Below, one piece after another: positions 1 through 12,280 of a stretch of 64,000 nucleotides of DNA (position 1 is its first letter; each line of letters opens with the position of its first letter). The position numbers were made by a program, and so were the translations under genes. The stretch is from Lineus longissimus (lineage: Eukaryota > Nemertea > Pilidiophora > Heteronemertea > Lineidae): positions 18,354,599 to 18,418,598 of the forward strand of contig NC_088309.1 in NCBI RefSeq assembly GCF_910592395.1, given 5' to 3'. A model generated the notes under the pieces. That model saw only the letters and a list, made by a program, of their open reading frames with translations, searched no databases and had not been told where the DNA came from.

Positions 1-137
1 TTTTGGTTGCTCCTTGAAACCCCTGATTGATTTCTGTTGATATCAGGGTAATAATATGGTATCCCCTTTGAGCAGGGAAACCTGAAAAAGCACCATATAA
101 GTACTCAATGTTGTTAAATCATTATTTATGTCCATAC

Positions 138-3100
138 CTTCTCTTTTTCTTTTTCTGTTTCCTCCTTCTTTAGCTTTTCTTTTCTCCTCAACATGGACGG
201 CATGTTTTCTAGCGTTGCTGTATTGGGTCGTTTATGCACCTGCTGTAGCGACATATCGAGTTCTTCAGCAAGGGTCTCTATATGAGCTATCTCTCCTAAT
301 GAGTCGTGGCGCTTCAGTAACGTCCGGCTTAATTCCTCGTCACGCTGTTGTCTAGAAATAAACAAGCATGTATCAATGACGTGGCAGGAAAATGCTATGT
401 CATGTATGTATTGATAGCATGGCATAAAAAGGCTGTCATGTATGCATTTATGGCATGGCAGGAAAATGCTGTCATGTATGCAACAATCAATAGCATGACA
501 GAAAATGGTATGTCATTTATGTATTTATGCATGGCAGGAAAATGCTATGTCATGTATGGAACAATCAATAGCATGCCAGAAAATGGTATGTCATGTATGT
601 ATTTATGGCATGGCAGGAAATGCTATGTCATGTATGCAACAATCAATAGCATGACAGAAAAATTGTATGTCATGTATGTATTTATGGCATGGCAGAAATA
701 TGCTATGTCATGTATGCATCAAGAGCATGGAAGAAAAATGAAAAACAAAGTTCAAAATTGTGTGTGGTGTGATCCTCATGGTAGGAGGAAACCAGGACAC
801 CAGAAATCAGATTACCTTATTTGATCTTCTCTTTGGTCACGTAGATTCAAGACTGGTGCCGGTGAGCCTGCAACCACAAGACAACATCTTACTGAGTTGG
901 GATGGTTATATTCACCATGGAAATGATTTCGTGAAATACAGGTCATGCCATAAAGTGATCGAACTTGCTCTTATAAATGTTATAATTTGAAAGTTACAAG
1001 AGTAGCAGACTTCGTTACAGATTGAGTTACCACACCAGTCCTATTGCTCCCCAGGCTAAACAACCATCAACAGCTCTTGAGCAAATATCTCATGGCAGGC
1101 ACAGGAAATAGTCCTGATTATCGTAAAATGATTAAACTGAACACGAACCAGAGGACTCAGAAAGTAGGGACTTCTCCTTCTCCAGTCCCATCTTATCAAT
1201 CATTTCGATGATTTTCTCCGTGGGCAGAGTAGGCATCTGTTCCTGAATCTAGAATCAAATACGGTGAATTCAGGATTTAGTTTTCATACAAAAAGTTGTC
1301 ATTGGTAACAGCATTTCAGGGTCAAAGCAAAACGTGGTCTTGTCATGATGAATTTAGGTTATAACATCACATGATTATAAAGTTCACACAAAAATAGTTG
1401 CATGTTAGCTGAATATACTGACTTTGATCATGAGAGTATCCAATGCCGAGAGTAATTATTTTAGTTCATCATTTGACTCCTAGGTGGCCGACCTGCTTGG
1501 TCCACAAGGAGAATAATACTACAAGGGGAATGGGTCAATTACCTCTAGAATATCATCCTCAATCGTTCGGTCTACCCCCCGTTTGCGTCGCTCTTTTGGC
1601 CTGCTGCTTACAACTAGTCTCTGGTATGTAAGGGCCGGGGAGCGCTGCGATTTTTGTGTCGAAGGCCTACTTTGACTAGGACGGTCTGGTTTTTCATCTT
1701 CATTGTCGGCATGATCCTTTTTTCCCCTCATGTCCCCCACGAGGTATCGACGAATGATTAAGATATTGAGACTAAAAAACAATGAAAGATCATACAGCTT
1801 TGAATTAAGAAAAAAGTTCAAAATTTGGCACTACGTCAGTACATGTACAAGTGAAACGGACAAAAGCATAAGTTTTTTGGTCGACATTTTCGTATCCCTT
1901 ACGACACAAGGTGGCGCCATTGTAGTCACGACCTTGCCTATACAGCACTTTTGGGGATTTCAGATCCCCTTATCGCCCAGTTACTTTCAACCTATAAATA
2001 GTATAGATGGCGACACTTCTGAATAGTTTTGACAGTTCGGATAAAGGCAAGGTCCACTGTTCATCGCTGGTATCTGTGGCCCGCTGTGAAAATTTTAACA
2101 GAATATCCTCAAGTACTTACAATTTATTGGCATCTAAAGCCAGTTGCGCTTTTAACCGACTCATATTTGCAGGCCCACTGAAGACACCTCGCTTGTTCAG
2201 AACTACAAGAAAAAGAGGAAAATAAATATCAGGAGAGGCTTCTAAGGACATGCACAAAATCTTAAGCTGAAATCGTCATTCTGGCTGTCGGTTGGGAGCA
2301 ATTTGACAATTCACTACCATTTCCCCAAAAAGTTCACCAACCCCATCTTGCCTGAAGAAATACATGTGAGAAAAAGGCATTTATAATGAATGAATTTATA
2401 ATGAATTTTCCAGTCAGGCCCTCAGGTGTACCGAATCTTATCTACTCACTCTGGGCCTTTTCCACATAATGACCAAACAACGTCTCGCACACAGTTACAA
2501 TGTGAACAGAGATTCGTCTTTGCAGTTCTTTGTTCTGCTCTGGTGTCAAAAAGGGATCGTCTACTTGTCTTCTGATGTCAGGCCAAATGCCATTGACTTC
2601 GCCCATCAGTATTGCGGCCTGGAAAAAGTACCTAAGTTTTTATTGCAGCTTATTGATCAAAAGACTCCAGAAGAAACGACATAAGCAAACTCTGTACACT
2701 TTCACATGATAAAGTCACCTAGCACAAAATACTAGTCAAGTGTGTTATGCTAAAACAGTAGCAACGTTATGGAGGAAAAAGAGACTGCATTTATAGTATT
2801 GGATCCTTAACCATTTCGCTACCGCAAGATTTCGGCAGTGTCTAGTTCCCTTGGCCAACACAATGAAGTATAGACCAGACGACCTGGATCCGACGTGGCT
2901 TAGGAAAAGTTTCAATGTAAAATAGCTGGCATTACCCAATCTTAGGTACAAGTTTTAATTGAATAGAGTACAGTGGTGCTATCTCGTTTTTTCAGGTGGA
3001 ACCAACCAAAATCTTATAAGGATTGTATAGTGAACGATCAAACTTGTGGAAAATTCAGCAGTACGGATTACTGCAGGCCAATAGTACGCAGTGTATGGAC

Positions 3101-5700
3101 CCGGTAAATACCGGGTACGCAGTGTATGGGCCCGGTAAATACCGGGTACGGTAGCAAAAGAGTTAACACCTTATTTCTGATGTAAACTTTTTAAATCTCG
3201 ACCTACCAAGCCTTGTTGATCATCGACACTCAGATGATGACTTTGAGGATCTGCCGTTATTCTTCTTCTGACATAGTTTGCCAGTTGATTGAAAGTGAAT
3301 GGCGCTGCTTTGATTTCCTCCTGAAAAACACAAGGCAAATTAATTTAAAAAATTGATGCTTCTCGATGCTTTTACAGAGTTACATACACGTCACGCAGTA
3401 CTAAAAATAATTTTCACCTTCTTCTTTCCAGCGCTTGATTTTCTTTTTATGACAATACAGTAGAACCAAGGACACCCTTGGGACTGACAAGTGCTCTCCT
3501 TAATAGAGAGGTGTCCTGATTAGAGAGTTCAAATTGAATGGAAACAACCAGTTTGGGACCAAAACCGGTGTCCTTAATAGAGAGGTTGTCCTTAATAGAG
3601 AGGTGTCCGCTAAGAGAGGTTCTACTGTACTACAAAAGGCCTATGTCTCTAGTAAACCTGGCTGTCATCTCTTGTTCTCCTTGATCCCTAGGACTCTGCC
3701 TCGATTGATACACTGTTTGAATAATGTTTATAATGTCAACAGTGTAGAGGTTAGTCATCTGCCACAAAGAGCCTAATATTTTGAAGAGAGAGGTCTGACA
3801 GGCCATGCGAGAGTGTCACTCATTGTGACTGGTCAAATCGAACTGCTTTACAAACGATGTGTTGATTGGTCAAATCAGACTCAGTAAATACCCACATTAC
3901 AGTACATTGCCAAGATATTTACTTACATTAATTGGAGTAACAGGCCTTTCCATTTCAATCTCATCCCCGACAATAACTGAAAATAGACATACATTTGTAT
4001 CTATTAAAATATTGGTTATATCATCATCTTTGAATATCTTACACTTTTTATTGTTAACTGCAAAATTTTTCTATCTTTTTTGCAAGTTGCAAAAATAAAC
4101 CTGTCATGATTTTTATCTTTGTGGATTAAAATAATTTCAGCTTATTCCCAATCAAAAATAATTCTTTAGCCAATTTCATTTTCGCGAAACTGATTTATTT
4201 TACAAAATCTGCAAAATTGATCACCGATCACAAGGCAACCTGGGAAATCCAATCAGCTAATCAGAACATATCTAGCCAATTCTTCTGTTTTATTCATGAA
4301 TATCTTAGCACCACCTAATTCAGTCTATCACGCAAATTAATTGTTTCTCATAGCTGGCAATGAAGACAATCTGATCGGTGGCTCTTTGAATAATTGACAA
4401 GGCACTTAGCAAACATAATCAGGAGCCCTGTGTTTGATACTAATTGACCAAGGTGTTTGGCTCTTGAATAAATCATGAGGAACAATAATGCATGATGAGT
4501 GTCTGGGGAATTGTCCACATGCGAAGATATGAAAGCAAGTCTGATCTATTCTTGAAAACTGCAAATACCAGTGAACAAAGAGATCCTGGCAGGAATGAAA
4601 TTTCGCTGTAAAACAACTTTTTTGCTTCAAACTGATAGCCCAATGTGCAGCTGCAATTGCTGCAAAGGAATAGACAAGAAGTTCAAGCTCCATTTGGCAT
4701 TTTAACAATTAATTTAGACAGTTCCTTGAAAGCCAAGCCGAAAAATACAATCCTGGGTTCTCCCCAGCACCGAACCTTGCGTCTATTGCGTGGGAGCAGT
4801 CAGTGATAACCAAGAGGCTATGAGGTGTCTCATTATACAGCTAATCTTACCATCTTCATGTGAGTATGGAGCAAAGAGAGTAAGTGGTCCAAGTATATCG
4901 TCATATCTCTTCTGTATATCTTTCTGCAAACAAAGAAATCAATTCAATTTCAAGTTACTCAATGCAGATTAAGGAATTGAATGCGAGGCAGACACCGCAG
5001 AGGGTCAATGTTGAAATGCATGTATGAAAACCCTCGAGGGTGGAGCTAAGTGTAATCCAAATCTCAAGCTAGGTATTGACGTATGTAGTGTAGTGTAGTG
5101 AGAAAATGTACTGACACCCAAGAAGGTTTTAGCATCTTTTAACATTGACCCGAAGTCGAGGGTTCAATTTCCAGTCTAAATTCCCTCCACTCTTAATCAG
5201 TAAATGATATTTATCATCAGGCATGTCAGATGGGTCTTGGTTTGAGTTACCAAGATCCTTTGCACTCAGAACGAGGCCTTTGGATTTTCCCTTTGTCACA
5301 ATGAATATGTGAATTTTTAAGATACAAAGGTATTCAAAAACTATTGTAGGCCAGGATTTCACCAGCAAGTTACTTAATCTTGGCTGTACCAAAAAGGCGT
5401 CTCACTCACAACTCTGCAGACTGAATCAGAAAAGACTGCTCCCAGTCCCAATGAGAAAAGGGTTTTAGAGAATTTATTTCCAAGAGAGATATGCAGGATC
5501 CAAAGACTCGAATGACAGTTGATGCTCACCTGCCCAAATGGTAGATTTGTCATTTGATATAGGTTGTCATTTCCCTTCTCCGAGTGAAGGTCAACAGGAT
5601 CAGCTTGGGGTATGGTTGACCTCGGCCCAGTGACGGAGCTTGCGGCAACCAGGGGATCCGCCCCTCTATGGCTCCGCCTATCTCCTAGATTGGTTGGCAT
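138..5700 (-). CDS. CCDC87: CCDC87-like coiled-coil protein, N-terminal half (9 exons, runs off left edge)
   Basis: Coding exons read leftwards: 5700-5530, 4923-4851, 3976-3927, 3320-3207, 2618-2450, 2202-2121, 1771-1543, 1248-1145, 351-138. All have GT donors, AG acceptors and compatible phases, and sum to 1,206 nt (402 codons). Recognition rests on three blocks resembling CCDC87 proteins: a start segment reading RYDDILGPLTLFAPYS, a helical segment around GEVNGIWPDIRRQV with CETLFGHYV, and the RGVFSGPANMSRLKAQLA block. The last two exons are charged and coiled-coil prone (LKKEETEKEKEK). The start ATG at 5700 opens exon 1 and no better one is visible. Human CCDC87 is about 850 residues, so roughly half the gene lies beyond position 1. 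The family is linked to sperm function, but its molecular role is unclear. The donor at 1144 (GTGTTC) is weak, and a small phase-neutral exon could hide in 1772-2120. Homology is from memory of the family, not a search. Confidence 0.78.
360..735. repeat. Degenerate minisatellite in a CCDC87 intron
   Basis: About 32-bp units built on GGCATGGCAGGAAAATGCTA and TGTCATGTATG, in two alternating flavours (one with TTTATGGCATGG, one with CAACAATCAATAGCATG), repeat roughly ten times. The array lies in the intron between the exons ending at 1145 and starting at 351. Long open frames here (for example 348-824, plus strand) are by-products of the repeat. Confidence 0.85.
3085..3148. repeat. Two tandem 32-bp units with a short palindrome
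   Basis: The segment GTACGCAGTGTATGG followed by the hairpin CCCGGTAAATACCGGG occurs twice in a row. It lies in a CCDC87 intron. No function can be assigned. Confidence 0.7.
3456..3629. mobile_element. Tc1/mariner-like palindromic MITE, copy 1
   Basis: The element starts CAGTAGAACC and ends GGTTCTACTG, flanked by TA on both sides as expected for Tc1/mariner insertion. The interior repeats the words TCCTTAATAGAGAGG and GGTCAAATTGAATGGAAACA in a foldback layout. Related copies lie at 10566-10725, 10842-11018, about 45738-45877, about 46720-46860 and 48813-48987. It has no coding capacity. Confidence 0.75.
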
Positions 5701-6903
5701 GATGGTATTGGTTTAGCTAGGCATCACATTCATGGCATTCAAAAACCTGGAATTTGAAAGATTACCGAAAGATTGACTATCGGTATACCACGATATACCA
5801 TAAAAACACAAAAAGTACCAAGTCACTTTTGACCAATCTAACCTCTGTCTATTGTTACAGTTGCTTTGATTTGCCCAGGTTGGTGAAATGCTCAGACCCT
5901 GGGAACGCCAAGCAAAATTTAAGAATCAACATCACTTTTTCTGTTCTCATGAAATTTTAAGGCAGACCTAGCCTTTCATCCCTATAGGCCTTCTATAGGC
6001 CTATGTACACTACACTTTTTTTAGGCCTACACCACAGCAATCTAGACAACTTCGTTGCAGCATTCGCTCACTATCCTTTTCCGGGAAAACCCATACTGGC
6101 CTAGGCAGAAGGCAGAAGGCATGCAGTAACTGACAGTGACACTCACTGCAGTGTCACTGTCTACACCGAGTTGCTGACACTGTCACTGGGCACCTTATTG
6201 TGACATTGTTTTCTTTCAATCTGATAATCAATCAACATCATCCCAATTGACATTAGAAGGATGGCAACCAACGCAATGTCATTTGAATTTGTCAGCCCAC
6301 ACCTTGCAAACTGTCATGCATGTCAAGTTTGTAAATGTTAATTTTGCGATTTGACATTTCGACCGCCATGTTTGTTTATCTTGGATACGAATGAAGATTC
6401 AGCGTGAACAAGAACGGCAACATTATCCCCAATCTTTGGAAGGTTTTCGAATTTAGAATGATTCATTTATGTTAAAAACAGTAGTTTATGTTGTTATGAA
6501 TGAATTGGAGAAAGTCTGAATACCATTTCATTTGCGAAAAGGAGATACAAGTAACTTTTGTTGGGGGAAAATTTATGAAAAGTTAATTTTCAATACGCAT
6601 GCGTCAAACCTGCTGTGTTGCAAAATATGTACAGATATGATTAAATAATTTGATATATAACTGAGTATAGTGACGTTTAACAATATAAATGAAGACAGTT
6701 TTCAATAAAAATTTACTTTTAAAGGTAATTTTAGTAAAATTTACTTTTAAAGGTAATTTTAGTATCATAAAAATATCTTTAGGAGTTTTTGCTAAATTTT
6801 CTTGGCTACACTACTGCAAATGGCACTACTCTCGTGCAGCAGTTCTTCAAACTTTTGACATTTCAAAATCTCTTTGTTTTCTGTGAATTTTGATCGAAAA
6901 GAT
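5701..6903. promoter_or_regulatory. Shared intergenic region of two divergent genes (CCDC87-like and TRMO)
   Basis: The region separates two outward-facing start codons, so both promoters must lie here or in nearby non-coding first exons. A YY1-like word (CCGCCATGTTTG near 6362, reverse AAACATGGCGG) is a plausible start-site element. A 27-bp direct duplication (ATTTACTTTTAAAGGTAATT) sits near 6710-6765. The core promoter cannot be placed from sequence alone, and no other gene is visible. Confidence 0.5.
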
Positions 6904-9900
6904 ATGTCTGATGGTGATAAAACAGATGTAGCATCACTAAAGAAGGAGGTGGCGGTGGCGAGAAAAGAACTGAAAACTATACGGTGTGTTTTAGACCTTC
7001 AAAACAAAACGAGGCCTGACAAGAAAACCAATCCACCCCATGCCCAGCTCCATCCATCATGCCCAGGCCATGGGCATGGCCATTCCATTCCCCATGGCCA
7101 TGCCATTACCATTGCTCCCACCTAGGGCCATGCCAGGGTCGGAAGCACGCCTCAGTGCCTGCTCTGGCTGCTGCTGACCCTGGCCTCGCTCAAAGAGTAA
7201 GACTTTAAAGAACAGCGAGAGGCCAGTGCAAGAGGCATCCTTCATGCTCTTGACGAGGAATGATGGAGATTGGAGGAGAGAGTAAACTGACCAGAGGGCA
7301 AAGAATATAGATGGGGTGAGGATGCCGGTGTGCATCCGCGTGGTGAAAACAGGCGCATCGTGTCAGAGAAACTTTGTTCATCAGTCTGTTTTCAAACTTC
7401 TTTTTCGTCTATTGCAATTTCAGGAAGGAGATCTTTTCACTGAAGAAAGTTCATCAGAAGGAGGTGACACACTTGGAAAATCTCCTAAAAGGTTGTCAGA
7501 TACAGAGTAACGATTGCAAGTCAGCCAATACTGTTGATCCAACGCCGGCTCCAGAAGATATCAGATACCTATCTATATCTGACGCGTGTAAGTAGTAACA
7601 CTTAGTTGTTGCTTTGCTAAGAATTGAAAGTTTTTGTATCATTCATTGTGTTTGGTATTTTGTCCTGCACCTTTCCTTTATGTCCCGTCCTGAGCTGCAG
7701 GGCCTTTGGTAAACCATGAAATCTTTTTAAAATGTTTTAATTTTGCATGTTTCGTAAACAACAAAATTCTCCAAAAAAAAACGCTACAAAAATTAACGCT
7801 TAAATTACTTTCATTTACCTTCTATTTTCTTACTCTTTTCAGCCTTTCTAACCAGCAAACCCATTGGTTTCATAAAGTCAGTCTTCCAGTTTAAGAACGG
7901 CACTCCGAGACAGCCAAGTGTCTGTCAGCACTCGAGAGGTTCTCTCACCATAGAGCAGACCAATTTTAACAACCCAGAACATTCCTTGGAGGGTCTTCAC
8001 CATTTTTCTCATTTATGGTAATTTTGTTGTCAACTTTTTAGCATAATTTTTTTTTAGTCAAAAACATGCCGCTGTAAGTGATAGTTTTTCCTCTCCTTTG
8101 AAAAGAAGTTCATGGACACTATTCTAGGCCTGATTTAAAGTGATTATCGCTAACTAGAAGAATCTTGCAATGTTTTATCAAGATAACCGCATTTCTGATA
8201 ATTTGCGGATCTATTTTCAGGATTATATTTGTGTTCCACCAAAATAACAACTCCTGCACAAAAGCGAAAGTGAAACCACCCCGCCTGGATGGAGCGAAAG
8301 TAGGCCTCTTCTCAACTAGATGTCCCTACAGGCCTAATCCTATTGGACTGTCCCTTGCAAAGATTGAAGACATTAAAGGTAAATATTGCAACATTACATG
8401 CGGTATATCCTCTTATCCCCGGCCCGGTATTGTTTTCCGAGAATAAGACTATCGAACAAAATATCTTTTAATGTATGTGTTTATGACTGATTTTGTGTTT
8501 TTCCAGGTGCTACTATCTATCTGTCTGGCATTGATATCTTGGACGGAACTCCGGTATTAGACATCAAGCCCTACATACCTGATTACGACTGCCCAGCAAC
8601 AGCCGTCGATGCCAGCGACGAAGATGTCGCAGACCTAAATGAATCTCAGGTGGTCGTCGAGGAAGAGGAGTTATCTGTTCTAGAGAGTGAGATGAAAGAT
8701 ATCTTGGATTCGTCAAATGCGAGTTTCAATGGAGGACTGAATGGTTCAGTACACATCGACTCTCCTAACAGTCTCTCAGCAAAAAAGACAGTTCATGAGG
8801 GTTTGGAGTCTGTATTCTCTGAATTGACCTTGAGTACACCAAAAGACCTAGATGTTTCAAAGATGAGTAATCTTTCGGTTGATAGTAGCGGGTTGTTAGA
8901 TTCGAGCCATAGTTCAGCACTTGGTGGCTCTGGTGATTGCTCAGCTTTTGGAACCCCAGATCGCGGAAATTCGTCATTTTCACTCAATCGGTCCTTGGAG
9001 ATTGTCAAGGACGCCTTGTGTGGATCCATGGTGTCCGATTTAAACGATTCCAACCATGATCCCTTGGATCCCCTTGCGATCATTCACTCAGTTAAAGAAA
9101 AAATGAAAGTCGGCCAAAACCGTAGTCCTGGAAACAACTCAAATGATTCGGGAATAGGGGGGAGCTTGAACACTACGAAGGTTAGTTGTAGTCAGGGGTA
9201 TCAGTTTGGGAATCACAGGAGCTGTCCTGGCTATTCTCCTGGTGCTTCTTTTCAATTTGGCTCCACCCCTACTGCCCGCCACAGTGTGTCTTCCGTCAGT
9301 GACTGTGACCGGTCATTTGAAGCCAATGAAGCTCTTCTGAAACTCAGAAGACAGGTAAATTCCTCCACGAAGCCGGATCTGGTGTTGGGCAAACCCACAT
9401 CACAGCTGTCGCCCAATAGTAGCGTCTGCCACAACTCGGAAGTTTTCTCTGTGTCCGATTCTGATGAGACCTTATGTTCAAATTATGATGATGCCTCTTT
9501 GTCTCGGAGTTCAGATTCTATTTTGGCTAATCAGAAGGTCACCGTTAATCCATCTTTTCGAAGCGTTTCACCCCAGTTGAAATGTGCAGGGTTAGGTTCC
9601 GGCATGGTGGCTGAAGGCGGTCATCCCAAACCGTTTACACCAATTCAGACTTGTCAAAAGAAGTCATTCTCCCCTCCAAGTTATCCTATGTCGTCTGACC
9701 CCAGTGGTCTTTCTAGCCGCATGTCCCCAAAGCTTAGGAGGCTGTATTCAAACATGGTGAACTCATCTACCAATGGCAACCAAGATGAAGCTGAAAATAC
9801 TTCCATGAATAGTAGTCTTACTGGTGGGGCTAGTCCTATTCCTGCCTCCCAAAATCTTGATAGTCGAACGAGTGTTGCTGACTGGATCGATGACGCCAAT

Positions 9901-10203
9901 GCCAAAAAAGAACTCCTCGTATCTTTTACGCAGAGAGCTGAAAAAATGGTTCGTATGTTTGGAAACGAAAGCAAGCTTTCGCCATTTAAACTCGGACATT
10001 TGAAAAGTTGGGGGGATTTGAGGCACGCCATTGAGTCTGTACTGAAGGCAGATCCACGCTCTGTGTATCGGCGAGAAAAATGTCCGGACCGCCTGTACTA
10101 CTTCACAGTTGACTGCGCCCACATTACTTGCTGGTTTGATGGGAATCTCGCTGAGGTGCTCAAGGTCCAGCCAATGGAGTTTGCTGGCAAAATAAAGTCT
10201 TAG
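6904..10203 (+). CDS. TRMO: TRMO: tRNA (adenine-N6)-methyltransferase, with a long serine-rich insert
   Basis: Five exons: 6904-6983, 7424-7587, 7843-8017, 8221-8378, 8507-10203. Phases match throughout, giving 2,274 nt (757 aa plus stop). Residues 1-80 form a charged coiled-coil-like N-terminus. Residues ~84-225 are the TsaA/TRMO fold, with the hallmarks CPYRPNPIGLSLAKI and LDGTPVLDIKPYIPDYD. The last ~105 residues match the TRMO C-terminal domain (SVYRREKCPDRLYYFTVD, AHITCWFDG). TRMO enzymes use S-adenosylmethionine to methylate t6A37 to m6t6A37 in ACY-decoding tRNAs. Human TRMO has about 441 residues; here ~410 mostly Ser/Asn/Asp residues lie between the domains, all inside exon 5 and without a stop. 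The ATG at 6904 is the first in frame. An intron runs through the acceptor TTTTCCAG at 8506. Confidence 0.95.
10191..10196 (+). terminator. AATAAA overlapping the last TRMO codons
   Basis: An AATAAA hexamer overlaps the final codons of TRMO (AAA ATA AAG TCT TAG). It could act as an early polyadenylation signal. A chance match is equally possible. Confidence 0.25.
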
Positions 10204-10344
10204 GTACATGTGCTGACTACTGTGTGTCTCGAACACAATGTGGCCAGGCACAAATGAAGTGTAGTAATGTTTTGAATGTATGTGTAGTGTTTTTCAGATA
10301 GATCTGGCCAAAGGTGCTTGGTCGACCTCTTGTCACTTAACATC

Positions 10345-10406
10345 CATCTTGACCCGCAATGTTTTGAGATCGATAGTGGTGACGAAAATGCATGAGAGTC
10401 AGAATG
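10345..10406. repeat. Short CATCTTGACCCGC repeat family, copy 1
   Basis: The element begins CATCTTGACCCGCAAT, passes through TTGAGATCG and a GTGGTGACG word, and ends near GAGTCAGAATG. A fuller copy is at 17382-17468 (ending CACGTGAGTCAGGATG, a near inverse of its start). A diverged copy is at about 16738-16815. It is probably a small MITE. Confidence 0.55.
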
Positions 10407-10565
10407 CTAAACATCTGGAGATCAGGCTTTTTAGGCGTAGTATATATTGAAAGCCACCTGTTATGTCAGGATGGTGTCTAAACTGTGATAGTGTGATCAC
10501 AAGTAGTAATGTTACATAGCCCTGGGCAGCCAGCTTCAGTTGAAATTGTGGAAGAGCTAGCCATA

Positions 10566-10725
10566 CAGTGGAACCTCTCTAATAAGAACACTCACGGGAA
10601 TGATAACTGCTGTCCTTAATAGAGAGGTGTCCTGATTAGGGAGGTCAAATTGAATTGAAACAACCCATTTGGGACCAAAAATAGTTTCCTTTATAGAGAG
10701 GTGTCCACTAAGGGAGGTTCCACTG
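10566..10725. mobile_element. Tc1/mariner-like palindromic MITE, copy 2
   Basis: It starts CAGTGGAACCTCTCTAATAA and ends GGAGGTTCCACTG, with TA on each side. It belongs to the same family as 3456-3629. The next copy starts only ~115 bp away. Confidence 0.75.
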
Positions 10726-10841
10726 TACTTGCTATGTTTGTTCAGCATTAGCTAGGCCTACCCTATCATAAGATAATCTTATGTGCAACACGACTTTCTT
10801 TTGGTAAATGTGATATGAGATCACATTCCAGAGTTCAACTA

Positions 10842-11018
10842 CAATGGAACCCCCTTAGCGGATACCTCTCTATTAAGAACAACCTCTCTATTAAAGACAC
10901 TAGTTTTGGTCCCAAATTGGTACTCTCCATTCAATTTGACCTCTCTAATCAGGACACCTCTCTGTTAAGGACAGCATTTGTCAGTCCCGAGGGTGTCCTT
11001 GATAGAGAGGTTCTACTG
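10842..11018. mobile_element. Tc1/mariner-like palindromic MITE, copy 3
   Basis: It starts CAATGGAACCCCCTTAG and ends GAGAGGTTCTACTG with flanking TA. The internal words (ATTCAATTTGACCTCTCTAA) show it in the opposite orientation to copy 2. The remaining DNA from 10204 to 11858 shows no gene or other repeat I can name. Confidence 0.75.
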
Positions 11019-11858
11019 TATATACCTTTGGCCAGAACAACATGAAAAACACTATAGATGCATGTCATACCTTTGAATGCTCTAAATTGAATTGTTTTCT
11101 GCCTTGTGAATTACATTGGGCATTTACACGTATCAAAATTGGCCATTCAAGGAACAAACATATTGACGCTAAAAACATTTGTGCGCCATATTAAAAATAA
11201 CATCTTAAATGTGCATGTATAGTCCAGGAAAGACATCGTGGAGTCCCCATCAGTTGGGTACTGGTAAAGGTGACTCGCCTTGCTGCAGCAGAGGTCGTAA
11301 TGTCATCATATACAATCTTGTGGTGACGCAAGATTGAAATGAGGCTCTCAATGGACCAGTGCTTTTTTTGGCAGGAACGGCCAGCCAAACATAAATGGGC
11401 TCATGGTAGCCTCATGCAGCCTGAAATCTGCTCAGAAGTTTCTCAGTTGTTTTAAATGCTCTCTGTAATTATAGTAATGAAGAACAGTGCAGTTCTAGTT
11501 AAAGGGTAACTCGTGTCAAATTTCACCATATAATGTTTCAGCTGCTTTTGACAAATGACTACGTCACTTTCTCATAAATCGATAAGGTTTTCGAATCGAA
11601 ATGCACATTTTCTAGAAATTGATGGTTTAATCCTGCCCGGACGGCTCACTTCGATGCCGTTGAAATTGCGCTACGCCAACGACGTTTTCGTTGATGACGT
11701 CACAACATGAACATTTTCACGGTCGCGGTGGTTCACATTCAGCGATTTTATGATAAATCTAATCAAAAATGGAAAATTTGAGCTTTACATTTGTGATCAA
11801 CAATTAAAAACGGACGGATTTCGGCAAAGTTGTAAATCACATCATAGTATCACTTTAA

Positions 11859-12003
11859 TGTCCAGCTGGCCTGATATTCAAGTGTATGCAAAATATCTAT
11901 TGGGATTTGATATGCAGCAAATTGTAGTTCTAATCTACAAACTGTTTAACGTCCAACTGGCCTGATATTCAAGTGTATGAAAAATATTTTTTCCAAAGCA
12001 ATA
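11859..12003. repeat. Two direct copies of a ~50-bp sequence
   Basis: CAACTGGCCTGATATTCAAG (with CAGCTGG in the first copy) followed by TGTATG..AAATAT occurs near 11862 and again near 11951, about 90 bp apart. The same sequence is followed by ATGCAGCAAAT in both. The origin is unknown. Confidence 0.6.
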
Positions 12004-12280
12004 TGCAGCAAATAAAACTATGAAGAGTAGGTGAGGTGCTAGATGTAAGAAATTTGAAATTGTTTTGTGCATTTTTCTTAGGCTGTAAAAATGCTTCTTT
12101 AGAAGCTGATGCGAATATTGGTTTGTAGTAATTTACAAATAGTCTGTACGTGCTTTTTACTGCCAAAAAATATAGTTAACTAAATGTGTGCGTTTTCTTC
12201 TAGCTGTGCTTTTCTATAGCATTTATGGTTGAATCTCGAATCTCAGATTCGTTCTACATATTTCTTCCAACCTCAGTCTG

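Noticed and set aside
348-824. 158-codon plus-strand frame
   Set aside because: It lies over a minisatellite inside an intron of the minus-strand CCDC87-like gene and has only repeat-derived peptides.
1974-2090. Possible extra CCDC87 exon on the minus strand (acceptor TTTTCACAG near 2083)
   Set aside because: The translation shows no resemblance to the family, and the flanking exons already join in phase without it.
7057-7335. Minus-strand frame with MAMPMAWA-like peptides
   Set aside because: It lies in a TRMO intron over a CCATGGGCATGGCC-rich simple sequence.
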